A stretch of DNA of 64,000 nucleotides from Marsupella aquatica (Eukaryota > Marchantiophyta): contig OZ316895.1 in NCBI GenBank assembly GCA_973895155.1, positions 19,778,001 through 19,842,000 on the forward strand. The letters are read 5' to 3'. The notes under the pieces were generated by a model, which was not told the DNA's origin, searched no databases, and was given only the letters and a program-made list of their open reading frames with translations. This document shows, one piece after another, positions 1 through 11,654 of this stretch. Every line of letters begins with the position of its first letter. The first letter of the stretch is position 1. The position numbers were made by a program, and so were the translations under genes.

Positions 1-56
1 TTTGTTTGGGGGACAAGTTAGCACTATTGGGTACTTTGGGGGACAATTCTGGTATT

Positions 57-440
57 TGTTGAGCATAGACGACGATCGCAACGGCAAGCCCATGAACCAT
101 CCAACGCACAATAGTCGACACAAGAGATACGTGGTTCACCTCCTTGAGGCTACGTCCACGGGAACACACAAGAGAGCTTTACTGAACTCTAAGCCCGTCG
201 GCTATACCGAGTCTCCACAGTGTAAGCTCTCCCTATCTCTCAAGTGGCTCCATAACAATGAGCCTTGGTCCTTCCTCTCCAAGCACACATGCCTCTTATG
301 ATATAGTGTGCAACTTAGTTGTACCTAACCACATAGTTGTACCTAATCACGTAGTTGTACCTAACCACATAGTTGTACCAACCCACGTTGTTGTACCAAC
401 CACGTCATACCTAACCTAGAGTAAGAGTAAATACCCAACA
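57..440 (-). mobile_element. Solo LTR of the Copia-2 family
   Basis: A 384-bp LTR in minus orientation, starting TGTTGGGTAT and ending CTCAACA when read on the minus strand. The perfect 5-bp repeat gtatt at 52-56 and 441-445 is the target-site duplication. It is closely similar to the two LTRs of the Copia element at 27129-34650 and contains the same internal minisatellite based on ggtacaactacgtg. No internal retroelement sequence lies beside it, so it is best explained as a solo LTR left by recombination between two LTRs. Confidence 0.9.
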
Positions 441-829
441 GTATTGCATATGAAATTTGACTAGATTAATCTTTAATAGTAGATCTCTCTAGATTTGATA
501 ATAACTCAACTAAGGGGTAGAATGTGAATTTATCCTCAGCCCCTCACTAGCGAGCTCACTAGTCTGTTTTGGGACCCTGATTCAACCCTCTCTCCCTCCT
601 GATCTGGGTTATTGTTGGAACTCTGGATATGACCTTCTATAGAGACACATGGTCCAAAGTAGATCATCTATCCTCAGTGTGAGATAAGGGTATTTCTAGG
701 AGAAATCTAAATTACCCTAAACTTTTAAAATTTTGAAGTTTAAGAGACAAAAAGATACCAATAAGTGAAGTATGCAATGACCTACAGACATTTGTGTATA
801 AGAAGAGCAGACCCACCTTTCCTTCTCAC
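441..829. other. Non-coding stretch without recognised features
   Basis: AT-rich sequence between the solo LTR and the next gene remnant. No convincing coding frame, RNA gene or repeat boundary was seen. Confidence 0.5.
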
Positions 830-1880
830 CCCTCTCAAAGTTGAACAAAGTAGGTTTTGAGCTCCCAGGTGAGCAGTACTATGAGCTAGTGAGAGGATTG
901 GAGGCTCTTCCATTGTGGTTCAGGATCCTTGGTCCAGATGACAAGACCATTTCTAGTTACATAATCGTGAGAATTGGGATTTGAGAGTTTGGACTGGTCA
1001 TTGTGAGGGGAATGTCTACTTCTACCAAAGAAGAGAAGACCGGAAGGTCACTCAATGTTTGATCGATCCAATTATGGTATGATTTGAGGCAATCCCACTC
1101 TGTTCATCTCCTTCTTGTGTTGGCAATTAAGATCCGTCTCTGCTATGGCCCGGTACTGGGTTTGCAAATATCAGATCAATACACTTGTTTTGATCATTTG
1201 GTTTTCTTTTCTTTTAGAGTGAAGACATAGTTTGAGAGATCCTGAACAAGAAGATTTTGGTTGAGTATGTTTAAAGAATTTGCTTGATGGACAGAGTAAT
1301 CCTGACCCATTGCATAGTCTATGATTGCTCCAGCTTTTGCATTGGAGGATGAGAGGGATGGACTACTAGACAGGACTGTCAATTTGACAACACCTTACTT
1401 CAAAGGAGAGATACACACAAAGGATGGATTCAACATTTCACAGTGTTTAGATCCTAATCTAAAGTGCATTCTTGCATTTCTGATCCCATTGATATACCCT
1501 GAGAAACCTAGGAGAGTTATTGTTGGATTGGGCTCTAGTATCATTGCTGCCTACACACAAAAGAAGCTAGAAGATTTCTTGGGCTAAGATCATCCTTGAC
1601 CTCTTGAAGAATTTGATACAGAATCTATCTAACAATCTGAGTCAAACCCCCTGCTACTTGGTGGATCTGTACATACTTGAAGGAGGAGAAAAAGCCAGTT
1701 CTTGCCAAGTTTAACTTTGTGAAATATGGAGAGTTTGACCGAGACATCACTCAGCCCACTTCTGATGAAGATGAAGACAAAGAGTTGGATTTTGTGAGGC
1801 CAATAAAGACCCGGTGTCCGGGGACCAGTTTAAAGCGGTGTAAAAGTGAACTTTTTATGCTTTTAGGGACTTGGTCATAA
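830..1880 (+). pseudogene. Remnant of unknown multi-copy family X (copy 1)
   Basis: Broken coding remnant. The piece at 1321-1587 matches the family copy at 62265-62738: both share a DG..(N/K)(I/V)SQC segment, a following hydrophobic stretch with a P-(E/A)-KPRRV core, and a glycine/alanine-rich G.(S/N).IAA.Y segment. A frameshift near 1570 moves the following KISWAK-like residues into another frame; the same residues are in frame in copy 3. Further upstream (about 840-1075) short open pieces such as LEALPLWFRILGPDD suggest more of the gene. An acidic segment (TSDEDEDKELD) lies at 1741-1800. I do not recognise the family. Several copies in one window suggest it belongs to a mobile element. Confidence 0.6.
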
Positions 1881-4013
1881 CATTGTATTTTCATAGGTTG
1901 GTTCAATCTCTCTTAACCCTATTCAATTTTCATTTTAAATACCAAATTACACTAAGTTATTCTTATTTAAAACATTAAACCATCACTTTTGTTCATCTAC
2001 AATTTATTGTATTCGTGATTGCGCTCATACATAACTTTCAACTAAATTCAACGCATCATTTTCATCTCCACAACAAATAAGCATTTTCACCACAACAACA
2101 TCTCATCATTTCCATCACAACAAAATAGTTCAAACTCATCATTTATTTCTGTTATTCTCAAAAGAAGAAGTTTTGGATCGGGTTTACAAAATGTTTATTC
2201 GGTTGCTCATCCTCTAACTCAGGTCTCCATACTAAACTCAGTTCGGGTCAACAGGTCAGGTCTGAGTCTCAAGCTCGTCAATGGTTTCCCCCAAGCATTT
2301 TGAACACAACTTCAGTCTCCGGCAAGCTTCCTTCATGTCCTCGTTTTCTTGCACTCTTCCTCTTGACCCTTCTTCCTCCTCTCCTCAAGCTTCCAGTCCC
2401 ACAATAAAAAAACCTATGGCCGGTAACCTCAAACCCATGGCAGCGGACAATCCCTAGTCTAAAAATGGACCCAATCATTGGGTTCCACTCATCGAAAGAG
2501 GTCAATTTCCTTATTTTAAATTCACAACTAAAACTCCACAACATCAAGTCTATAGTGGTCGGGGTGATCCATAACTCTAGTTGAAACTTCTTTACTAGCT
2601 TCATAAAATGGCTTGTTTCTCCCCTTGCTGGCTGTTATTCACCCTGGATTCCTGTAAAACGAATTCACCGAGTTCTTATGACCTGCCTGCTGCAGGTCCA
2701 CCTTTTCCTTTTCTTTATAGCACTCTCGACTTAGCACTTACTCATTGAGTTTTGAATATTCACCATGGCCCTCCACCTCTTAACTCTTATTTCTCCTTTG
2801 ATCTCCTTCTTCTAAAGATAGTTTTTCAGCTTCTCTGGCTCTCTTGTTTTCATTCAATGTTTTAATCTTTATTTCACAGTTCACATCACGCTTACTCCTT
2901 TTTGGCCAAAGAGCTTCAAAGCTCTAACACTTTCCTCTCTTTAGTAGTCAAACTCCTTCATCGTCATTCATCTTTCCTGCATCCAAAAATCTACCTTTGT
3001 CACTCATCAAACTCTTGTCTTCTTCCACGATAAAATGCTCACCTCGCTCCCTAAAAAACTCCCAATCTCAATCTCTCGGATTTACTCTCGCGCTCTCGCT
3101 GTGGTGAGACATAGAATCATTTCTCTTTTAACAAGTGAACGGCGATGCCAAGGAATAGACTCTATCTGTGTTTTTCTTCACCAGTGCCTCGTCTTCCATG
3201 GTCTGATATATTGTCAGGGTTGCCATAGCTTCGACCTTCGTTCTTGTCTTCTTTCAACTTGCTCACCCGAGGGCTCTTTCCGCAACTCCCATGTTCAGCA
3301 GTTCACTCTCCTCCCTTATGAACCTCCGTCGCCTTTCAACCTTCTCTCGTCTTTCTCTTGTTTCACATGAAAAAGCTTTATGCTGCCATCATTTCTCCTT
3401 GTTTTCTCGTGAACAAAACTAACTCTCGCTTCATATTCTCGCTCAATGCTCACTACATTTGTTTCGCAATCTGCTTCAATCCCTCTTCATTCCTAATGTT
3501 CCCTTCTCTCTTTTTGCCTATTCACTTCAACATTTACCATCGCCCCTTCCATTCTCTCTCTTCAGCCAAAATATTCTATTCACTCAAAAGCTCTGAACTC
3601 AGATCGCGCGCGCACAGTATTTCTCCATGATGTCCAAAAATTCCCGTCCACTACTCGGCCGAATCCCTCCCCTCTTTCCCTCTGAACTCTCGAGCGCACC
3701 TCCACCTCTCTTCGCCTTTTCCGTGCCACTGCCTCAAATCTAAGCAAAAGAATCCGACTTCAGTCTCTGATTTCTAAAACTCATGAAAAGCTTTTTCATT
3801 GACATAACATTCCTTTCTTCTTTTTTCTTGAATGAAAACAATCATGATTTCTCCATATCCTTGTACGTTCGTCCACTCGTTCAGTTCTTGCTTTTCATCC
3901 TCTTCGATCCTGATGTCCCGTTCCCATCTTTCATTTCTCACTCTTTGCCCTTCCAAAACTCCACGCGCCGCACCCCCTTTGACTTCTCTTCCTCCGAAGA
4001 TGCCTCTAACCTC
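1881..4013. other. Non-coding, C/T-rich decayed retroelement DNA
   Basis: Pyrimidine-rich plus strand with only low-complexity open frames. The end of this stretch (3965-4010) reappears near 5085-5130 and it runs into the Gypsy-LTR-like repeat at 4014. It is most likely an eroded Gypsy LTR or untranslated region in minus orientation. No gene is supported. Confidence 0.4.
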
Positions 4014-4285
4014 TTCTTCGCCCTCTAACTGCCACCATGTCCTTATGAATTTGAATCCTTCCAGGCCACCACATGTCACTTCCACAATAAATGCCTTAAA
4101 AAAAATTTTAAGTCTAAGTATCAACTATCACCCTTTTATTCCTCTTTTGTCTTTTTAACCTTCAACTTTAACTTTGTTTGTTTCTTTCTCTTCACAACTA
4201 GTGATGCTTCCCAAACTGAACTAAAAGCAGGTCGTCATGTTCCGGCACACTCCACTTCAACCGTCAAATATTTTCCCCGACGACA
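4014..4285 (-). repeat. Gypsy LTR-like direct repeat, copy 1
   Basis: About 270 bp that recur with few differences at 7836-8103. On the minus strand it begins TGTCGTCG and is preceded by a purine-rich tract (ggtttggtggggg, 4286-4300), as expected for a polypurine tract followed by a 3' LTR. A Gypsy integrase end lies upstream on the same strand (4748-5050), which fits this reading. Confidence 0.55.
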
Positions 4286-4747
4286 TTCACCCCCACCAAA
4301 CCTGTGTAGCCTCCGGCCTACACCACCTTCATCACCGGAGTCCCATCTCAAATTACATGATCCATGAGCCTGAGTTGTGCTGAGCTGAGCTGAACCGAGC
4401 CGTGTAAACCTCAAGCCGAGCTAAGGTCAACCTGAAATAATCTCTCCTCACCAATAATGGTACTCCAAATGAATCTATAAAAATGAGCAAAATTAACCCT
4501 CAATATCATAACATAAGCCTAAGTCTAAATTCTCTCATCAATTCTAAAGGTGAAAACATTCTTTCACCAAAGCTCATATCATATATAAGAAAACTAAAAC
4601 CAAAAATTTAAATTTAAATAAGTTCCTTAACTCTCAACTATACTATCATATCAATAAATTTCTAAATTTATCTCTCTTCTCTACCTCTCTCAATTCCAAA
4701 TCCAGATCCCTGTAAAACAAGATAAACAAAACAAGCAAGCCTCCAAA

Positions 4748-5050
4748 TCATTTTTCTTCGCCATGAATGCCGCTTTCTCGAACTGCATCTTCACCATGTT
4801 CACCATCAGAATCCTCCAAGGTGTCCTCCAATTCCTGTTGCCTCCGCTTGAAAATCTTCACTCTCTTGCCGGCGTACCTTCCATGATGTTCCGTCCTGTC
4901 AAGTTCTCGAATGACGTAAGTGGCATTGGGATGAATTCTTGTCACTACAAACGGTCCTCGCCACCTCTGCGCAATCTTCTTCTCCGTCGAATGTCGATTC
5001 TCAAGGTTGCTCTCATAAATAAGCACCCAATCACCCTCCTCAATCGCGCA
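4748..5050 (-). pseudogene. Ty3/Gypsy integrase C-terminal fragment
   Basis: About 100 residues from the end of a Gypsy polyprotein. The order is EGDWVLIYES, then a QRWRGPFVV segment, NATYV(I)RELD, and a terminal AGKRVKIFKRR. The same block occurs at 28610-29083 (DWVLIYEGG, RRWRGPFVVEEV, YVVRELDG, AGKRVKLFKRR), so two members of one Gypsy lineage are present. Only the end of the integrase remains. Reverse transcriptase, RNase H and the catalytic integrase core are missing here, so the element is dead. Confidence 0.8.
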
Positions 5051-6363
5051 CTACACCCCCTTCAACTTCTCTTCCTCCCGCGCGCCACACCCCCTTCGAC
5101 TTCTCTTCCTCCAAAGATGCCTCTAACCACTTGTAGTGGAGGGTAACTCACGGGTAGCACACAACCCAAGCAAAGATATTGCTATCTCTACCAGTTTGTT
5201 CCCATGGAAGAGCTTAGGGTGGGACTGCAAGCGGAAGACGGATGAACAAACCTTTTAGAAACCAAACAAAACCCCACCTCTATCTTCCAAGAGCCTGGAG
5301 AGTTTTCTCCACTTCAAAACAATAGACTACAACAACAAAACAACAAGACCTAACTCTCCACAAGGACCCCCCCCCCCCTCATGAGAGTGCCAAATTTACT
5401 AAAGTTCTTTACACAAGGTGACCAGGGAAAACCTGTAAGAAATCACCCTGCTAAAAGCTCAATGGAACAAACCATGTTGCTGGGGTCACATCAGCTCCTC
5501 CTACCATCAATTGGTTTGCTAAACAAAACTAGGGGCTGAGCCCATTGTACCTGACTGCCACCCAATCTCAAGCACCCAAGTTTCAGCAGCCCTTGACCAG
5601 ATCAATACTTCTTGTCACCTCCCAGCTCTAAAGATTCAGGTTGTCACTCCTGGGGGTGTCTTCTAACTCTGGCCAACAAAACAGCCAAATCATGACAGCA
5701 AAACACACATGGTGAGAAGGTTGCACTTTCAGATTTACTAAAGTACTCCAAACACAACGACCAGGGAAAACCTGTAATCGCTTTGCCAAAAGTCCACAAC
5801 TAGAGACACCAAAACACCATAAGGAATCGCCAATACGCTACCCAGGTATACTGCCCGAACCAGGGCAAACCTGAACTCACAACACAATATTCTTTCTTCA
5901 TTGAACCTCTAGAAAATCAACCAGATTGGGTACAAGGTAACATCCAGGTACTCAATCCCTCTAAAGCTCAGTCATAGCAAAGAATTGGAGTCATAGCAAA
6001 GAAGGATGCAAGAAAAAGAGACTTTGTGTAACATCATAAATTTTCCTTGTACAAATGGAACCTCTGTCCAGGGTCCTTCTCCTCACTTCTCTACAACTAT
6101 CCAACCCTGGGATCATATGCTTGTTGATCTTAGTTTCCACTCCATGTGGGTGAAGTTTCCACTAAGCAACCAGGCATTTGTCCCTACACACAAGAAACTA
6201 CAATCCTTAAATACTTTTCAGCCACTCCAATCCACTCCAATCCAATCCTCACCATGAGTTGAGTGTTCCCCTCTCTTACTAGCTCCTAATCAAGCTCCTA
6301 CTTCCATTCAATCCTCGTCCATGTGCTTCAAATCATAGAATCAAATTTCGCACAGAAAAACTG
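5051..6363. other. Non-coding; short repeated motifs
   Basis: No gene supported. The phrase gaccagggaaaacctgtaa occurs at about 5420 and again at about 5755, with a weaker version near 5845, so the stretch holds a degenerate short repeat. There is a run of ten C near 5371. It is probably retroelement untranslated DNA. Confidence 0.4.
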
Positions 6364-6580
6364 GAAGCTGCAAACCCCCCTCTGGCATCTGATTTTTCTC
6401 TCACCAACTAGACCTCGGTTGGTGCTCATAATTTGCCAGAAGGTGCGCCTACTTCCCTTTACCTCCACAAACAATATCAGCCAATTTGGTTGAGCAAATG
6501 TGGCTCCAGAAAATATTTGGTGTTGCTGAGTTTTCCTACCATTCATTTCCGCAAATTTCAACTTCGACGACTTGCCAGTG
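6364..6580. repeat. Tandem duplication, unit 1
   Basis: About 215 bp that recur at 6745-6960 with point differences. Shared landmarks are the core gcatctgatttttctctcac, then cctcggttggtgctcataat, then aatatcagccaatttggt. The offset is roughly 380 bp. No coding function is evident. Confidence 0.75.
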
Positions 6581-6744
6581 GAACTTCTAACTCCATTTCG
6601 ACCTGCCCTTCCAATCTACCACTTTCTTCCTTATTTGCTTCCCACTCACAACTAATCACCATCACCATCTTCCCACCAATCAATTGATTACAACAACATT
6701 CGTTTGCTTGAAGGTGCGGAATCAGATTTGTACCAAAAGCTAGA

Positions 6745-6960
6745 AAGTTGTAGACCCCCTCCGGCATCTGATTTTTCTCTCACCAACCAGACCTCGGTTG
6801 GTGCTCATAATTTGTTAGAAGGTGCGCCTACTTCCCTTCTACCTCCACAAAAAATATCAGCCAATTTGGTCAAGTGAATGTGGCGCCAAAAACGATTTGG
6901 TGTCGCTGATTTTTCCTATCACCAGTTTTCCACGATTTTGACTTCAGCGACTTGTGATTC
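6745..6960. repeat. Tandem duplication, unit 2
   Basis: Second copy of the block at 6364-6580, with the same order of landmarks and scattered substitutions. The duplication is therefore not recent. Confidence 0.75.
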
Positions 6961-7835
6961 GATATTATCTCTCCAATTCGACTTGTCTTTCCAAGCCACG
7001 ACTGCTTCACTTCATTTCTTGTAACTGATGACCACCTAATCCACCATATCTCATCAATCAATTGTTGATGGAGTCTTCACTCCTACCTAACTCCATACCT
7101 CAATCAATCTTATCATCAACTAAGTAATTTCTTATTTCTTTCTTTACTCCTTTGATTCATCTACCTCTTCTTCCTCTTCTTTTGACTACCCTCATCCACA
7201 TGAGAATACCATCTTTAGGAGTACCCCCCGTTTAAATCGCAACAAAACGGCCAAACGGCTTAGCGGTTTTGCGGCAAAAATACTACACGCCTATTCCTTG
7301 TGATTTTTAAAAATCTAACTTGAACTCCGTTTGTGCTAAAATTTTGCCAGTGCGTTTCTTTACCTATAATCTATTACCTGACAAAAACTCAAACTTTTGG
7401 ATTAATCTAAGTCTACCAATAAAATAACTAAAGATGTCAATTTAATATAAAGTTGCAAAAACATAAAACTATTCTAAGTGTCAAAGAACCAAAGTGTTAT
7501 TATGCGAAACAAAAATGACCCTAACTTCCTAATGACATGTCCGATTTGTCTGATATTTTCTTGGGTAGATATCTCTATCTAAAATCTATCTACTCATCAA
7601 AATTTCAGAGTTTTTCATGACCTACAAAGATCTGATTAAAATATTGCAAAAAGCTACTCTACCTTAAAACTATCACTATTAACTTCTCACTCAATCTTCT
7701 AGGTTCAAAGTTGACCAAGGCCTAAAGCCTTCAACTATACTGAAATTACATAGAAAGAGGTAATTATAAGTTTTAATAAGCTCAAAAATTAACTAATAGC
7801 CCTGTATGACACCTTTAAGGGGGCACACACCTCTT
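6961..7835. other. Non-coding, AT-rich
   Basis: No gene, RNA or clear element boundary seen. It contains short A- and T-runs typical of eroded retroelement DNA. Confidence 0.4.
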
Positions 7836-8103
7836 CTACGCCCTCTAACTGTCACCATGTCCTTATGAATTCGAATCCTTCCAGGCCGCCACATGTCACT
7901 TCCACAATAAATGCCTTAAATGTTTTTTAAGTCTAAGCATCAACTATCACCCTTTTATTCCTCTTTTGTCTTTTTAACCTTCAACTTTAACTTTGTTTGT
8001 TTCTTTCTCTTCACAACTAGTGATGCTTTCCAAACTGAACTAAAAGCAGGTTGTCATGTTCCGGCACACTCCACTTTAACCGTTAAATATTTTCCACGAC
8101 GAC
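7836..8103 (-). repeat. Gypsy LTR-like direct repeat, copy 2
   Basis: Second copy of the repeat at 4014-4285. On the minus strand it starts TGTCGTCG immediately after gag/protease-like coding sequence at 8104. This is what an internally deleted Gypsy element would look like if the deletion brought gag-protease up against the 3' LTR. Confidence 0.5.
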
Positions 8104-8845
8104 ACCAGGTCGATATAGGTTGTCCTCTATCCGAAGCCTCAAGGTGGAAGCAATCATGCACATCTACGATTAGCAATTTGGCTTTTCTCCTTCTTCTGCC
8201 ACTTACTAATGTGATCAATTCTCCTATTGTGATGTTGGCTTTGACATTGTCAATATCTGCCACAATGTCATACGGTTGGGATTTCTCCAACTTCAATTTC
8301 CCTTCCTCAACTGAAGGCACCACAGGGGTAATTGACTTCTTGATTTCAGGTTTCACTTGTAATTCACAAGCCAAAATCTCTTTGACTTCTGCAGAGATGT
8401 CCGGTAAGAAGTATTTGAGATCATTACGATCATATGCTCCATCGTTCTTGTGGTCTACCTCTTCTCTTTTCCCTGTTATAGGTTGCCTGACTTTCTTTAA
8501 TTCCTTCTCAAGGGGTTTAGCCAACTTTTTCTCTTTAGATCAAGTCACTGCGAACACATTCAGTACTCTGTCTCTCTCCCTAACTCTTTTGTTGGGTTGG
8601 CCAAGTTCCTCTTCCTTGACTAAGTGAGGTACCTCAATGTCTAACACCAGGCCTTGTGGTCCACCATTATTCATATCCGTAATTTTGGTGGCAGTAGTTT
8701 TAATTTCCGGATTCAGATCCAGATCTGCACTTGGAAATAGTTTTCCCCGTTCTTTCTCCTTTTTCTTCACTATGGTGACTTGGGGTGTAGACTGCTTCCT
8801 CTCGCATGTGAGCTGGTACCGGATTTTTCTCATCCAAACGGCCAC
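8104..8845 (-). pseudogene. Ty3/Gypsy gag-protease fragment
   Basis: One minus-strand frame from 8845 to 8104, broken only by a TGA near 8527-8537. The segment YDIVADIDNVKANITIGEL resembles the region just before the retroviral-type protease of Gypsy elements. Upstream it is lysine- and glutamate-rich, as in a gag-protease linker. The frame ends where the LTR-like repeat begins at 8103, so protease active site, reverse transcriptase and integrase are absent. It probably derives from the same Gypsy lineage as 4748-5050. Confidence 0.55.
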
Positions 8846-9223
8846 TTCACGTCACAACGGGACATTGGATGCCAGAAACATTTTGGGATTCCAATACTGG
8901 TTTTGGTCGATCGTTTCTGAATGGAGACGAAGGTAAACGTCGCAACTATCATGTGAGATGGGAGTGATCGTTCCATGTTGAACCGGTAGTTTGGGGACTT
9001 TGAGGATGCAACGTCCACCCCCTCCCTCATTACGATGGGCGTATCCAGGTCGAACGGGTTTGCTTATAATACTTGGGAGATTAAATCCCGACTGCCTAGT
9101 TTCACTACTGCTTTAGTGGTTTCTGTTCCCACTTTCGATAATCTTCGAGCTCTTTCGCTGACCGGGGTCGTATTGACAACTATATCTTTGAATCTGCCAT
9201 CCGCTACCTAGAGGTGTCTTACC
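8846..9223. other. No feature recognised
   Basis: Mixed-composition sequence upstream of the Gypsy fragment. Nothing supportable beyond short frames. Confidence 0.3.
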
Positions 9224-9700
9224 ATGAATAACCCGAGGAGAATCTCTGTGGCCTCTTTTCAAAGACACACCACAATCATTTTGGAGGAGGGCTCGATTCT
9301 AGAAACTGAGCAGCCTAAATGGTCGGAGACAAGTGCTTTCTGCAACCGTTTTAATCTCCCCCAAGACGAAGCCATTAGTCCTGGTGACAATCTGATCCCA
9401 TGGCTGAGGGATTCTCCGCCTAGGAGATTTGCAGAGCGGTTTACGATTCACTGGCCACCTCCTCCTTACAGTCCAACTCGGGAGGATGAGATGAGGAAAC
9501 AGGAAGAACTTGGCCGTGTTGATTTCCAGAACACGACCATTCCTGGCGTGTTTCCCCGAATCGGTGATGAGCGAGTTCCGTCGATGGCGTTTGTGAGGAA
9601 CCGTGAGCACGGTTTTGTTCCAGATAGAGCCCGATCTAATGCTGGAGTGAACGATGAATGTGGCTCATCGACCAATGAGCGGACTAGCGCCCGGCGCTAG
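9224..9700 (+). CDS. Unrecognised 158-residue open frame
   Basis: Open from ATG at 9224 to TAG at 9700. The product is hydrophilic, with a proline-rich segment (HWPPPPYSPT, about residues 75-84) and many charged residues. No signal peptide or membrane segment is seen. It ends at a CG-rich palindromic stretch (agcgcccggcgctagcg, 9687-9703) related to a motif seen again near 10156. I do not recognise it. In this context it could be a piece of a mobile-element protein or chance. Confidence 0.25.
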   Translation: MNNPRRISVASFQRHTTIILEEGSILETEQPKWSETSAFCNRFNLPQDEAISPGDNLIPWLRDSPPRRFAERFTIHWPPPPYSPTREDEMRKQEELGRVDFQNTTIPGVFPRIGDERVPSMAFVRNREHGFVPDRARSNAGVNDECGSSTNERTSARR

Positions 9701-10383
9701 CGTTGGTCTCTAAGACTATGGTGCCCATAGCGCTCAAGTTTTTTTGAATGTGATGAAGACTTTGTCGGGACTCGACCGGAATTTAGAAATCTTGTCGTTA
9801 GATGTAGCCATTTTGGTTATCGATTGTGTGGAGTTCGGTGAAGTGCCTAGCACTAGTTTACTATTCGGCCATTTTAAGCGAGAGGCGTCGGATGCGCGTA
9901 GCTTTTTGAAACTTTCATACCTTCCGTTTACGATGTGGTTATGCGGATCACTTTGATCTTTTGTAAGCGCTTGGCACTACCATCTTACTAAAAAAAAATT
10001 GTATGGCAAGACTTTGTGGATTTTGGGGTGGCATTCAATTATGCGAATTGGTTGGAGTTGGCTCTTTTGGATGTAAAACCCTAAACGTCGGTCCGATGGT
10101 CCCGGTGGTTTCGTCGTATTTATCACGTCGGCCTCCGTCTGACTGAGCGTTATAACTAGCGCCCGGTGCTAGTATCTTCACCGGTCCGACGGAGGCACCC
10201 GAGTTTCTTGTTTAGAGCTCCATTCTGTACAATTACAATGGCAACGCCTGGTGCGTGCCTGTGCTTTTTAGTATAACCCAGGTTCAAATGTACCATTCCC
10301 CTCGGCTTAGTATTCGAGCGCCTGTTGCTATTCTACATCATTTTTTTTGGACTTGACTACAATCTTCTAAACACCCCGTTTTG
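9701..10383. other. Non-coding with repeated CG-rich motif
   Basis: It contains ctagcgcccggtgctag near 10156, echoing the motif at 9687-9703 and the gctagc..gggcgctagc core of the MITEs described below. No gene is supported; a short 70-residue frame at 9744-9956 is not recognisable. Confidence 0.35.
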
Positions 10384-10524
10384 GGTGTCAAGTTCTTGCT
10401 TAACAACAAAAAAGTTTCCGGTATTTTTCGTTTAAGTTTGGTGTATTCGGTTTCCTGTTTCCTGTCATCGGTTCCTGTTTTGGGTTTCCTGTTTTCTTGT
10501 TTCCTGTCTTATGTAAATACCCCC
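10384..10524 (+). repeat. Diverged relative of the hAT-type MITE
   Basis: It ends with tttcctgtcttatgtaaata followed by cccc, like the right ends of the MITEs at 17866-18184 and 56361-56694 (tttcctgtcgtttgtaaata, then cccc). The interior is rich in tttcctg repeats. It lies exactly where the coding match of family X copy 2 stops, so it probably inserted into that copy. The left boundary and target duplication are unclear (atcttcta at 10362-10369 against atcttcca at 10525-10532). Confidence 0.4.
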
Positions 10525-10532
10525 ATCTTCCA

Positions 10533-10946
10533 ACCATCCTTCGGATCAACCTCACCATCAAAGTAATTGTCAGCGTAATTCTCCTTCAACGTAAAAAAAC
10601 TCTCTCCCTTCAATGGCACATCTAGCAATAAGGAGATAACAGCCGCAGTCCACTTTTCCGTATTTCCTGTGATAGAATTCAGAAAATCCGAAACTATGGT
10701 GGCACGATTCCGGACCTCCTTCACAAACACTGCACTCTGATATCCCCATGGCAACTCCATCAACTTCGCGTAGCCGATGGCCTCAAGGTTGTTCTGTAAA
10801 TGGTCCTTCCTTTCCAGATCCATAGGATTCTCAGGACGCAACGGCTTCTCGTTAACAATGATTGTCCGCTCCTTAGTCGCCTATTTTGGAAGCATCCAGA
10901 TTCCATATTTGTTTGGGGCAAAATCCGGATCCTTTCTCTTCACCAT
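10533..10946 (-). pseudogene. Unknown family X (copy 2), truncated
   Basis: Starts at ATG 10946 (MVKRKDPDF), as does copy 3 at 62097. Shared landmarks are TKER.(I/V)IVNEKPLRPE, LQ(N/K)NLEA, KLME(L/F)PWGYQSAVFV, EKWTAA.IS.LLDVPLKGE and FDGEVDPKDG. It has a stop at about residue 22. It is cut off after PKDGWK by the MITE-like sequence ending at 10524. Non-coding similarity to copy 3 continues upstream (10947-11460 against 61590-62096), so the repeat unit includes a leader region. Function unknown. Confidence 0.7.
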
Positions 10947-11460
10947 GATGAACAAGGGAGAGCAAGAAACCAAATTAAAATCCCTTCATAAAATTCTGGA
11001 AATCTCAAATCCGGAAATTGGAATCAAATCGTCACTTCCCCACTCAATCGAACGATCACCCACTTCCCACGTAACCAGTTCCTCACAACTAATGCCTTGA
11101 ATCGGCAGCCTCATCCAGCTCTATTCACTCGGACGGTGACTTCTCGCAAAAGATTTCTGCAGCAGTTCGGTAGTGGGAGGAATGCCCGGTCACAGTGGCC
11201 TTAAGGACTCGGTCACCAACTTCCGGTCTCCGGTCGGACGTCAGACTTATGTTTTTAGTCGGCATTCTCGTACGCCTCCTCTTGCGGTGCGACTGTACCG
11301 ATATTTGCAAGTTCCAAAAAGAGTGCTATCCGGATATGTCCAGATGTCATAGAGCAAACTAGACTTTGTAGTCATTTTTGGGTTTATTATACTCCATTAA
11401 CCTGGTAATGCGCAAAAAATTTCAAAATTTTCACTTTTTAATTTCTTTGGCCATATATAG
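10947..11460 (-). repeat. Leader region of family X copy 2
   Basis: An inverted match of the stretch at 61590-62096. Shared landmarks on the minus strand are a segment around aaagaaattaaaaagtgaaa, then gcattaccaggttaatg, then a ccggatagcactctttt segment. This shows that the unit duplicated between the ends of the window is larger than the coding frame. Confidence 0.65.
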
Positions 11461-11654
11461 CCTTGTTATCACATCAATCTTTGAATGAATGCATGAAATA
11501 TAGGAAATAGATTTGCTATGGAACATTAAAGGAAAGCTTTGAAATCTTGTCTCTTGGGAATTGTATTTAGAACCTTTCATGACATAAAACCAATCTCCTC
11601 TAAGAGTATGTGGAAATCGGAAAACAAAAGAAAATAGAATGTCTATTCCTTGGA

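Noticed and set aside
3774-4158. Overlapping open frames on both strands (up to 116 codons)
   Set aside because: Low-complexity, pyrimidine-rich DNA lacking any domain; the region overlaps an LTR-like repeat.
9224-9610. Minus-strand frames overlapping the 158-codon frame at 9224-9700
   Set aside because: They are shadows of the longer plus-strand frame and have no recognisable content.
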